This document shows positions 1-6,294 of a stretch of 12,017 bases of DNA, piece by piece; positions within the stretch are counted from its first letter, which is position 1; every line of letters starts with the position of its first letter. The notes under the pieces were generated by a model. The model saw only the letters and a program-made list of their open reading frames with translations, did not search any database and was not told the DNA's origin. The stretch spans positions 1,008-13,024 of the forward strand of contig JAPLBI010000009.1 of the NCBI GenBank assembly GCA_026392815.1. The letters are read 5' to 3'. The stretch is from Actinomycetota bacterium. GTDB taxonomy: Bacteria > Actinomycetota > Actinomycetes > Nanopelagicales > Nanopelagicaceae. The translations under genes were made by a program, and so were the position numbers.

Positions 1-720
1 AAGGAAGACTCCATCACATCCATCGATGAGGGTTGCAAAAGATTCATCAAGAACCTTATTGAGCCCACGATGATGAATTTCAGTCATCTCGTATGAACGC
101 ATACCTTGATCGCGCATCCAATTTAAAGTCTTGTCATCTGGCCAATATCCGCGAAGCCCTAGTTGCAAGAAGCGATCACCGCGAACATGGCCTGATTCAA
201 TTAAGCGGCGCATCGGAGTTCCGTGGCCAACTAGCGCACCAAATTGATCCTCACCTGTGTCGGCATGGGCATCAAAGTGGATCATGGAAATTTTGCCAAG
301 GCCGCGGTGTTTTGCAATACCTGCAACATCTGCTGATGCGATCGAGTGGTCTCCCCCAAGAATTACCGGAATCTTTCCAGCGCGCGAAATCTTTTCAGTT
401 GCCTCTTCTAAAACTTTTAAGGATGAAACTAGATCTCCAGGTGGCATCATCAAATCGCCAGCGTCATAAACCTTTAGCGCCTTTAGCGCATCGATGCGCA
501 GTGCTAGATGTGGACGTTCTGCATCATGTGGCAAGTAATCTCCACCGCGAATTGCCTGAGGGCCAAACTTCGCTCCTGAGCGATGTGAGGTTCCGGAATC
601 AATTGGCGCACCAACGATTATTACATCGGCATCAGCATATGACTTTGGATCATCGAGATCGCACTGTGGGATACCAAGAAATGTAAAACTTGGTCCATAC
701 ATATTGCCGTGGTTTGCCAT
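1..720 (-). CDS. speB: Agmatinase-family ureohydrolase, C-terminus cut off by window edge
   Basis: The visible 240 residues belong to the arginase/agmatinase family, manganese enzymes that release urea from guanidino compounds. Agmatinase makes putrescine from agmatine. Seen: GTSHRSGAKFGPQAIR at about 43-58, GGDHS at 122-126 (metal ligand His125), FDAHAD at 149-154 (metal ligands Asp150, His152, Asp154) and GHGTPMRR at 165-172. The last visible residues, GVFL, should lead into the second metal motif (SxDxD), which lies outside the window. The ATG at 720 is 23 nt after the FAD oxidase stop. No good Shine-Dalgarno is visible, and Met7 is an alternative start. Its place beside polyamine transport and oxidation genes favours agmatinase. 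The closely related guanidinobutyrase (giving GABA directly) and guanidinase cannot be excluded, because family members with these substrates share the same motifs. The family is certain; the substrate is inferred. Confidence 0.88.
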   Translation of the reverse strand, partial: MANHGNMYGPSFTFLGIPQCDLDDPKSYADADVIIVGAPIDSGTSHRSGAKFGPQAIRGGDYLPHDAERPHLALRIDALKALKVYDAGDLMMPPGDLVSSLKVLEEATEKISRAGKIPVILGGDHSIASADVAGIAKHRGLGKISMIHFDAHADTGEDQFGALVGHGTPMRRLIESGHVRGDRFLQLGLRGYWPDDKTLNWMRDQGMRSYEMTEIHHRGLNKVLDESFATLIDGCDGVFL

Positions 721-743
721 TGGTTAAGGATAGTTGCTAACGA

Positions 744-2156
744 TTAAGAATCGAACCCAAGGCCGAGTGAATCCAGGAGTCTGAGCCAGAGATTGCGCTT
801 GCCCTGGTGTTTATCTGCCTGATTGATCGACCATTGCGTGAGGCGGATAAAAATGAATCTGAGAGGTTCGGGTGGAAATGGCATCGGCTTCTTGCGAACC
901 ATCTTTAATCTGGTTCGCTCATTATCTTTACCGTCTAACAAATCAAGCATTACTTGGGCGCCAAAGCGCGTTGAACCAACTCCCAAACCTGTATATCCCA
1001 ATACATAGGCGACGCGTCCACCATAAGCGGCTCCCCAGAAAGGTGAGAAGCGCGAACAAGTATCGATTGCTCCGCCCCAACCGTGTGTGAACTTAATTCC
1101 CTTTAGCTGCGGGAAAGTTTCTAAGAATGCTTCTGCCAGATGTGCATACGTTTCAGCATCTGTTTCATACTCTTGTCGTACCTTGCCACGGAAGTTATAG
1201 ATGGCGTCATATCCGCCCCAAAGAATCTCATTATCTTTGGTCATTCGATAGTAATGGAACTGATTACCTGCATCAGATAGGCCTTCGCGCTCTTTCCAGC
1301 CAATTGATTCGAGTTGTTCAGCGGTCAAAGGTTCAGTAACTAGTTGGAAGTCATAGACAGGAACTACATATTTATGCGCGCGTTTAATGAGTGACTTGAA
1401 AACATTTGTAGCGAGTGCAACCTTTGTGGCATAAACGCTTCCATATGGAGTGTGAACAATCATGCCGTTCTTAGTGCGCTCTAAACGATCTACATGCGAA
1501 TTTTCAAATATCTTTACACCAAGGCTGATACATGCTCGCTCGAGCCCCCAGACTAAGCGAGCAGGATCTACTAGCGCTGTGCCATCTGGATCCCAGAGCG
1601 CTCCTTTGTAGATTGGAGATTTAACTCGGGCTTGTACTTGCTCTTGGCTTAAAAGCTCAACGTTGTCACCGAATGAATTACGGAGTTCGGCTTCTTCTTC
1701 TAGCCCCTGCATCTGCCAATCTTCGACAGCAACTCGAAGTTCACCGTTCCATTCAAAATTACATTCGATTCCGTACTTCTTTATTGTCGCCTCAATCGCA
1801 TCTAAATTCTCGCGACCTAGCTTTTCAATAACCGCCATCTCATCTTTAAATCGACTATATCCATTCATAAATCCATGGGTTAGTGAGTAACTGCAGAAAC
1901 CACCGTTGCGACCGGAAGCACCCGCACCAGTTTCGCGCTGTTCGACAACAACAACTTCGCGTTCTGGATTTGCTTCCTTAGCTAAGAGCGCCGTCCAAAG
2001 ACCGGTGTAACCAGCACCAACAATGCACAAATCTGATCTCACATCGCCGATTAGCGTTGGATGCGGCTTTGGTTCGAGTGGATCTTCATCCAACCAATAA
2101 AGCTCTGGCTGCATCTGGGATAAATGGTTAAGAATCGATGGGTCGATATTCGCCAT
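744..2156 (-). CDS. PuuB-like FAD-dependent amine oxidoreductase (DAO family)
   Basis: A cytoplasmic flavoenzyme of 470 residues in the D-amino-acid-oxidase fold family, most like gamma-glutamylputrescine oxidase (PuuB). It probably oxidises a primary or secondary amine to an aldehyde, releasing ammonia and hydrogen peroxide. Seen: the FAD-binding Rossmann motif GAGYTG at 47-52, Glu72 at the end of the second strand (VVVVEQ) to hold the ribose, the family motif GASGRNGGF at 79-87, and GYTGLGVGSTRFG near the C-terminus. The start is ATG at 2156. A GTG directly before it at 2159 is also possible, and the frame closes upstream at TGA 2183-2181. Its neighbours suggest that the substrate is putrescine or a derivative, with the aldehyde passed to the dehydrogenase at 6295-7722. 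No PuuA (gamma-glutamylation) gene is in the window, so the exact substrate is open; other DAO-family amine oxidases are possible. Confidence 0.85.
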   Translation of the reverse strand: MANIDPSILNHLSQMQPELYWLDEDPLEPKPHPTLIGDVRSDLCIVGAGYTGLWTALLAKEANPEREVVVVEQRETGAGASGRNGGFCSYSLTHGFMNGYSRFKDEMAVIEKLGRENLDAIEATIKKYGIECNFEWNGELRVAVEDWQMQGLEEEAELRNSFGDNVELLSQEQVQARVKSPIYKGALWDPDGTALVDPARLVWGLERACISLGVKIFENSHVDRLERTKNGMIVHTPYGSVYATKVALATNVFKSLIKRAHKYVVPVYDFQLVTEPLTAEQLESIGWKEREGLSDAGNQFHYYRMTKDNEILWGGYDAIYNFRGKVRQEYETDAETYAHLAEAFLETFPQLKGIKFTHGWGGAIDTCSRFSPFWGAAYGGRVAYVLGYTGLGVGSTRFGAQVMLDLLDGKDNERTRLKMVRKKPMPFPPEPLRFIFIRLTQWSINQADKHQGKRNLWLRLLDSLGLGFDS

Positions 2157-2187
2157 CACGTTTTCCGGTAAGCCCGGAAATCACCTC
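2157..2187 (-). promoter_or_regulatory. Distant strong Shine-Dalgarno with intervening hairpin, FAD oxidase gene
   Basis: Read on the minus strand, GAGGTGAT (2187-2180) matches eight consecutive bases of the anti-Shine-Dalgarno, but ATG 2156 lies 23 nt further on. Between them sits a perfect hairpin: TTTCCGG (2180-2174), loop GCTTA (2173-2169), CCGGAAA (2168-2162). If it folds, the Shine-Dalgarno ends 5 nt from the ATG, a normal spacing. There is no ATG, GTG or TTG between the Shine-Dalgarno and the GTG at 2159, so a leader peptide is not an alternative. The hairpin has no following U-run and so is not a terminator. The repeat is seen; its role is inferred. Confidence 0.55.
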
Positions 2188-2217
2188 TGCAATTACTACT
2201 AGTAGTTAAGGCGTACT

Positions 2218-3054
2218 TTAGCGCGCTTTACGGCGATTTAGGATCTGCCCCGCTATAACGATCGCAAGTGCAAGGAAGAACATGCTTGAGGCAATTACAT
2301 TTGCTTGCGCCGGGATACCGCGAGCGGCCGCTGTATAAACAAATTTGGGAAAAGTTATAACAGTTCCTGAGTTGAAATTGGTAATAATAAAGTCGTCAAA
2401 GGAAAGACTGAAGGCTAGTAACGCAGCGCCTGCAATACCAGGTGCTACTAGCGGAAGTGTTACGCGGCGGAAAGTTTGAAATTCATTGGCATACAAATCC
2501 ATCGCAGCTTGTTCAAGTCGCGGATCAAGGCTTGCGATACGCGCCTTCACAGTAACTACAACGAAGGAGATACAGAAAACCACGTGCGCAATAACAGTTG
2601 GCCAAAATCCTGGGTTGATGTGAAGTACCAGGAAGAGAGAAAGCAACGATGCGCCAAGGACAATTTCAGGAGTCGCCATCGGTAAGAAAATCAAGAGATT
2701 TGAAGTTGAGCGACCTCTAAATTTATGGCGGCCTATTGCAAATGCAATCATTGTTCCGAGGATCGTTGAGAAGATCGTTGCCAGTAGACCGATCTTGATT
2801 GAATTTGCTAAGGCGTTGCAGACTTCAGGTGCGCCACAAGGGTTCTGCCAATTATCGAGGGTGAAGCCTTTCCAGATTAAGTTGCTCTTTCCGGAATCAT
2901 TAAACGAGAATGCAAAGGTATAGGCAACTGGAATAAAGAGATAGGTGAAGGCCAAGAACATATAAACGCGGATTAAATTACGTCCGAACCAACGCTGGAA
3001 TCTAAGAATTGGAGAAATAGTTGGCGCTTTTGCTTCAGCGATCTTCTTGCTCAT
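2218..3054 (-). CDS. potC: Spermidine/putrescine ABC transporter permease PotC
   Basis: Inner-membrane permease of a polyamine importer, 278 residues, the usual length for PotC. Hydrophobic helices are visible at about 30-50, 85-107, 118-145, 152-172, 203-222 and 252-272, giving the expected six. The cytoplasmic EAA loop that docks on the ATPase is at about 181-201 (EQAAMDLYANEF, then VTLPL). The ATG at 3054 overlaps the potB stop by 4 nt (ATGA), and GGAGGA lies about 6 nt upstream, so translation is coupled to potB. Cys73 and Cys79 lie in the loop after the first helix, expected to face outside, and could form a disulfide (inferred). The gene is intact, whereas its partner permease potB is broken. 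Assignment as PotC rather than PotB rests on order and EAA-loop similarity. Polyamine specificity comes from PotD and the neighbours. Confidence 0.9.
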   Translation of the reverse strand: MSKKIAEAKAPTISPILRFQRWFGRNLIRVYMFLAFTYLFIPVAYTFAFSFNDSGKSNLIWKGFTLDNWQNPCGAPEVCNALANSIKIGLLATIFSTILGTMIAFAIGRHKFRGRSTSNLLIFLPMATPEIVLGASLLSLFLVLHINPGFWPTVIAHVVFCISFVVVTVKARIASLDPRLEQAAMDLYANEFQTFRRVTLPLVAPGIAGAALLAFSLSFDDFIITNFNSGTVITFPKFVYTAAARGIPAQANVIASSMFFLALAIVIAGQILNRRKAR

Positions 3055-3835
3055 ACCAACTCCTCCGTTCCGGCCTTGCGGATATAGAGCGTTACCAAGA
3101 TCAAGATCGCCGCCATCAATGTAAATGAGAGCGCTGCCGCGGTTGGGTAATCAACAATCTTGAAGTAGCGAGATTCAATAACATTACCGATCATCTTGGT
3201 ATTTGGGCTACCCAAGATCGCGGCATTTACATAGTCACCAGCTGCTGGAATAAATGTCAGCAAAGTTCCTGCAACAACACCTGGCATAGATAACGGCAGG
3301 GTGACTTTGCGGAAGGTAGTAAAACCATTGGCATATAGATCACCTGATGCTTCCAAGGTGCGTGGATCAATGCCACTGCAAATGCGGTCGAAGTTAAAGT
3401 TGTACTGTCGCTGATAATTCCGATAGTTCGCAGAGTCGGAACGACAAAGCCTTCTTCGCCAAGAATCTGCTTCCAGGCCACAGTGCGAAGAATGAACGAT
3501 GTAAAGAACGGCGCAACGACTAGCACCAGGAAGAAGTTTTTATACTTACCTGATTTAAATGCGATCGCATAAGCCAGCGGATAAGAGATCGCTAGCGCTA
3601 GCAGCGTTGCGATAAGTGCGTATACAAATGAGCGGCCGAACTGTTCTTTATTCTCGACAAAGGCATCGATGTAGTTTCCGAAACGGTAGGTCTGCTCGTA
3701 TTGCCCAGTGTCTCCCCCACTTAGCGGTGTCTGGGTGGAAGTCTGTGCCAAGTTAATGATCGGCAAGATGAAGAAGGTAAATAGGAAGGCAAAACCTGGC
3801 AAAAGAAGTAGGTAAGGCGTTCTGATCTTTTGCAT
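3051..3835 (-). pseudogene. potB: PotB permease gene, frameshifted with internal deletion
   Basis: The partner permease of PotC, now in two frames. From ATG 3835 the protein reads as a normal PotB N-terminus (MQKIRTPYLLLLPGF) through about three membrane helices to TSTAFAV near 3375. The sequence then continues only in another frame, with GIDPRTLEASGDLYANGF and the remaining EAA loop and last helices, to TGA 3051. The total of 785 nt is not a multiple of three. Compared with the PotB family, about 21 residues between AFAV and IDPR are absent, covering the fourth membrane helix. The pattern fits a deletion of about 64 nt rather than a simple slip. If read unchanged, the first frame continues with unrelated residues and stops at 192 aa. 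The flanking genes and the ATGA junction with potC look healthy, so a recent mutation or an assembly error is likely. The spacer from potA is 12 nt. Confidence 0.85.
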
Positions 3836-3847
3836 CGAAGTTGCGAC

Positions 3848-4996
3848 TTACTCTTCGTCTAGATCTTCAGGATTTACTTCAGATCCAGCGGTTACATCTT
3901 CATCGCCGCGAAGTGCGAAGGTGAAGACTGGCGCCCAAGAAATGTTGACCGCATCGCCCTTATTAAATGGCGCGACTCCATCATCATTTTGCTCAAAGAC
4001 CATTAACTCTTGTCCCCAAGGCATTTCGACTTGGTACTGAGTTGAAACACCAATGTAAGAAACATCTTCGATGCGTCCACCGGTGAGTACGTTTCCTGAG
4101 ACAGGTGTATCTAGCAACGAAATACGGAATTTTTCAGGGCGGATTCCTGCATACATAGAGTTATCAACTGCATGCGAACGGTTCTTGGGAAGTGAAATCT
4201 TCTGACCATATAGATCGGCGATGATTGAGTCGCCATCGTTGCCGGTGATCGTTCCCTTAATAAGATTTGATTGGCCGAGGAAGTTAGCAACAAATGCGGT
4301 CTCTGGATCGTCATAGAGATCTGCAGGAGATCCCATCTGCTCAATCTTTCCTTCATTCATAACCGCGATGGTGTCGGCCATAGTCATGGCTTCTTCTTGA
4401 TCGTGAGTTACGTGAACGAAAGTTAAACCAACTTCTTTTTGAATCCATTTAAGTTCGATCTGCATTTGGCGACGCAATTTAAGATCGAGTGCGCCAAGTG
4501 GTTCATCGAGAAGCAGAAGCGCTGGACGGTTAACGATCGCGCGAGCAAGTGCGATGCGCTGTTGCTGTCCACCAGATAGCTGGGTTGGCTTGCGACCTGC
4601 TAGATGTGGAAGTTCAACTAGGTTAAGGACTTTATTAACTTCGGCATCTACATCTTTAATACCGCGACGGCGCAGGCCGAAGGCGATATTTTCAAAGATT
4701 GTTAGATGTGGAAAGAGCGCGTAGTTCTGAAAAACTGTATTGATCGGACGCTGATACGGCTTTGTAGTCGTGATATCAGTTTCACCTAAGTGAATGCTGC
4801 CAATCGTTGGTTCTTCAAGTCCTGCGATCATGCGCAAGGTTGTTGTCTTACCGCACCCAGAAGGTCCAAGTAGTGCAAAGAATGAACCCTTTGGGATGGT
4901 AAGTGAAAGATCATCTACCGCCTTGAAATCACCATACTCTTTAGTGATTCGAGTGAGTATTAAATCCCCTCGCGCCGAACTAGCGTCAAATGACAC
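3848..4996 (-). CDS. potA: Spermidine/putrescine ABC transporter ATP-binding protein PotA
   Basis: The cytoplasmic ATPase that powers polyamine import, 382 residues. Seen: Walker A GPSGCGKT at 44-51, Q-loop Gln90 (VFQNYALFPH), signature LSGGQQQR at 140-147, Walker B LLLDEP at 161-166, switch His198 (HVTHDQ), then a C-terminal TOBE-like regulatory domain at about 240-365 containing GIRPEKFRI. The tail is acidic. The start is GTG at 4996, immediately after the potD stop (TAA 4999-4997) with no spacer and only a weak Shine-Dalgarno. The next in-frame ATG falls beyond Walker A, so GTG is needed. Translation probably depends on ribosomes finishing potD (inferred). The family is certain. Polyamine specificity rests on linkage to PotD-, PotB- and PotC-like genes. 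Confidence 0.93.
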   Translation of the reverse strand: MSFDASSARGDLILTRITKEYGDFKAVDDLSLTIPKGSFFALLGPSGCGKTTTLRMIAGLEEPTIGSIHLGETDITTTKPYQRPINTVFQNYALFPHLTIFENIAFGLRRRGIKDVDAEVNKVLNLVELPHLAGRKPTQLSGGQQQRIALARAIVNRPALLLLDEPLGALDLKLRRQMQIELKWIQKEVGLTFVHVTHDQEEAMTMADTIAVMNEGKIEQMGSPADLYDDPETAFVANFLGQSNLIKGTITGNDGDSIIADLYGQKISLPKNRSHAVDNSMYAGIRPEKFRISLLDTPVSGNVLTGGRIEDVSYIGVSTQYQVEMPWGQELMVFEQNDDGVAPFNKGDAVNISWAPVFTFALRGDEDVTAGSEVNPEDLDEE

Positions 4997-6172
4997 TTAG
5001 TTGCCGGCAGCCTTCTGGAACGCTTCGGTCCAAGCAGTTTCTTCTGTTGGTGTTAGCGAACGGAAGACGCTGAGGTTCTTCATAGTTGCCTCAGTTGGGA
5101 AGATGTATTCGCTCTTGGCTAGATCAGGATCGATTTTCTCCATCTCAGCTTGAGCTCCCTTAACTGGAGTTACATAGTTAACGTAGGCCGCAACTTCTGC
5201 TGCAATCGCTGGGTCGTAGTACCAGTTGATTAACTTTTCAGCACTTGCCTTAGCTTCTGGAGTTGCAGTTGATGGGATCAAGAGATTGTCACCTGAAATA
5301 GTTCCGCCTGATTCAGGAATTGCGAAGTCGAACTTGCCTTCATTCTCTGATGCCAAAATAAACATATCTCCCGACCAACCGATAACAGCAGTTGCATCGC
5401 CTGAGGTCAGATCTTCTGCGTATTCGTTGCCCTTAACTCCGCGAATCCAGCCATCTGCAATTTTGCCTGCCATGAAATCAACTGCGTTCATGTACTGATC
5501 TTCAGTAACAGTTGCAGGATCTGCTCCTTGCGCTAGCAAGATAATTCCGATTGTGTCGCGAAGTTCAGAGAGCACAACGATCTTTCCCTTATTTTGAGGA
5601 GCAAAAAGATCATCTAGTGTGCGAACACCCTTTGGGTTCTTTGCAGTGTTCCAACCGAAACCACCCATGATGCCCTGCCAGGTAAGTGTTGATTCGCGCT
5701 TTGGATCGTATGAAGGTGATGCAAGAGTGTCGAGAATATTTGTCTTATTTGGAATATTTGCAGCATCAAACTTCTGCGCATAACCAAGGCGAATCCAACG
5801 CGCTGCCATCCAGTCGGTTGGGCTGACAAGGTCGTAACCAATATCTTCGTTTAGCTTTAACTGAGCTTGTACCTTGCCGAAGAATTCGTCGTTGTCGTTG
5901 TAATCTTCAAAGTATTTAGTTGCAATACCGGTTGATTTAGTGAACTTATCGAGTGTTGGGTAAGTCTTATTCGCTTCATCGAAATCTAAGTAGAGAGGCC
6001 AGTTTCCCCAACGAACTAAATCACCTGATGCAGCAGAATCGCCGCCTGAACCGCATGCAGCGAGCGCACCAGCAGCGCCAACGCCACCGATACCTGCAAG
6101 AACTGCGCGACGTGAAACACGTGCGTTAATAATTGAACGTGCTTCTGGTGATAAAGGTGACTTCTTAGCCAT
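4997..6172 (-). CDS. potD: Polyamine-binding lipoprotein PotD, Tat-type signal
   Basis: Extracytoplasmic substrate-binding protein of the polyamine importer, 391 residues. The N-terminus carries a twin-arginine motif SRRAVLAG at 20-27, a small-residue hydrophobic stretch and the lipobox LAAC with Cys40 as the lipidation site. The mature protein would therefore be Tat-exported and membrane-anchored. The body has family marks such as WGNWPLYLDFD, YDLVSPTDW and, near the end, NLSVFRSLTPTEE. The frame is open back to a TTG at 6205, but ATG 6172 is preferred because AAAAAGGAGC (6190-6181) lies about 8 nt upstream and the signal peptide then has normal length. It is the first gene of the transporter set. 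Whether it binds putrescine, spermidine, agmatine or several of these cannot be told by eye. Confidence 0.92.
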   Translation of the reverse strand: MAKKSPLSPEARSIINARVSRRAVLAGIGGVGAAGALAACGSGGDSAASGDLVRWGNWPLYLDFDEANKTYPTLDKFTKSTGIATKYFEDYNDNDEFFGKVQAQLKLNEDIGYDLVSPTDWMAARWIRLGYAQKFDAANIPNKTNILDTLASPSYDPKRESTLTWQGIMGGFGWNTAKNPKGVRTLDDLFAPQNKGKIVVLSELRDTIGIILLAQGADPATVTEDQYMNAVDFMAGKIADGWIRGVKGNEYAEDLTSGDATAVIGWSGDMFILASENEGKFDFAIPESGGTISGDNLLIPSTATPEAKASAEKLINWYYDPAIAAEVAAYVNYVTPVKGAQAEMEKIDPDLAKSEYIFPTEATMKNLSVFRSLTPTEETAWTEAFQKAAGN

Positions 6173-6180
6173 GTTGATGG

Positions 6181-6259
6181 GCTCCTTTTTGATTTTCCGG
6201 AACAAGGGACGGTTGTGCAGGGCTCATTATGTAACCGATTTGCCCCGCACGCCAAACAA
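6181..6259 (-). promoter_or_regulatory. Candidate promoter and ribosome binding site ahead of potD
   Basis: The 122-nt gap 6173-6294 is the longest non-coding stretch in the window. On the minus strand a CATAAT at 6231-6226 resembles a -10 box. The only -35-like hexamer, TTGTTT (6259-6254), is 22 nt away, which is too far for a classical promoter. The Shine-Dalgarno AAGGAG at 6187-6182 is strong. The RBS is well supported; the promoter is weak. Confidence 0.35.
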
Positions 6260-6286
6260 TTTCGCTGTGATTTAGCGGAAATTTGT
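6254..6286 (-). terminator. Possible weak intrinsic terminator after the aldehyde dehydrogenase gene
   Basis: Just downstream of the dehydrogenase stop, the minus strand can fold ACAAATTTCCGCT (6286-6274) with AGCGAAATTGT (6266-6256). This gives 11 base pairs, two single-base bulges and a 7-nt loop. The 3' side ends in TTGTTT, a short and imperfect U-run. It could partly separate the dehydrogenase from the transporter genes, but the stem is AT-rich and read-through is likely. Confidence 0.35.
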
Positions 6287-6294
6287 CGAGATTT

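Noticed and set aside
93-686. Long open frame of 197 codons on the plus strand.
   Set aside because: It lies opposite the agmatinase-family gene, which has clear metal-binding motifs. The plus-strand translation has no recognisable domain and low-complexity His/Leu/Gln content typical of a shadow frame.
2161-2168. Shared CCGGAAAA near the starts of the oxidase gene and potD (around 6193-6200) as a common regulatory site.
   Set aside because: Only eight bases are shared, the flanks differ, and in one case it is part of the hairpin. This is too short to separate from chance.
2195-2206. 12-bp palindrome ACTACTAGTAGT between potC and the FAD oxidase gene.
   Set aside because: It has no spacer, would form only a 4-bp stem with a 4-nt loop, and lacks a U-run. 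It could be chance, and no operator family is recognisable.
3340-3400. Programmed ribosomal frameshift in potB.
   Set aside because: No slippery heptamer or downstream pseudoknot is evident. A frame change alone would not restore the missing membrane helix, so a deletion is the better explanation.
6173-6205. Upstream TTG start for PotD giving 11 extra residues.
   Set aside because: ATG 6172 has a strong Shine-Dalgarno at proper distance and yields a normal signal peptide. The extension would put charged residues over the Shine-Dalgarno itself.
6173-6294. A polyamine or guanidine riboswitch in the potD leader.
   Set aside because: The leader is short, and I cannot recognise any known guanidine riboswitch core. 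Only a weak bulged stem and a strong Shine-Dalgarno are visible.
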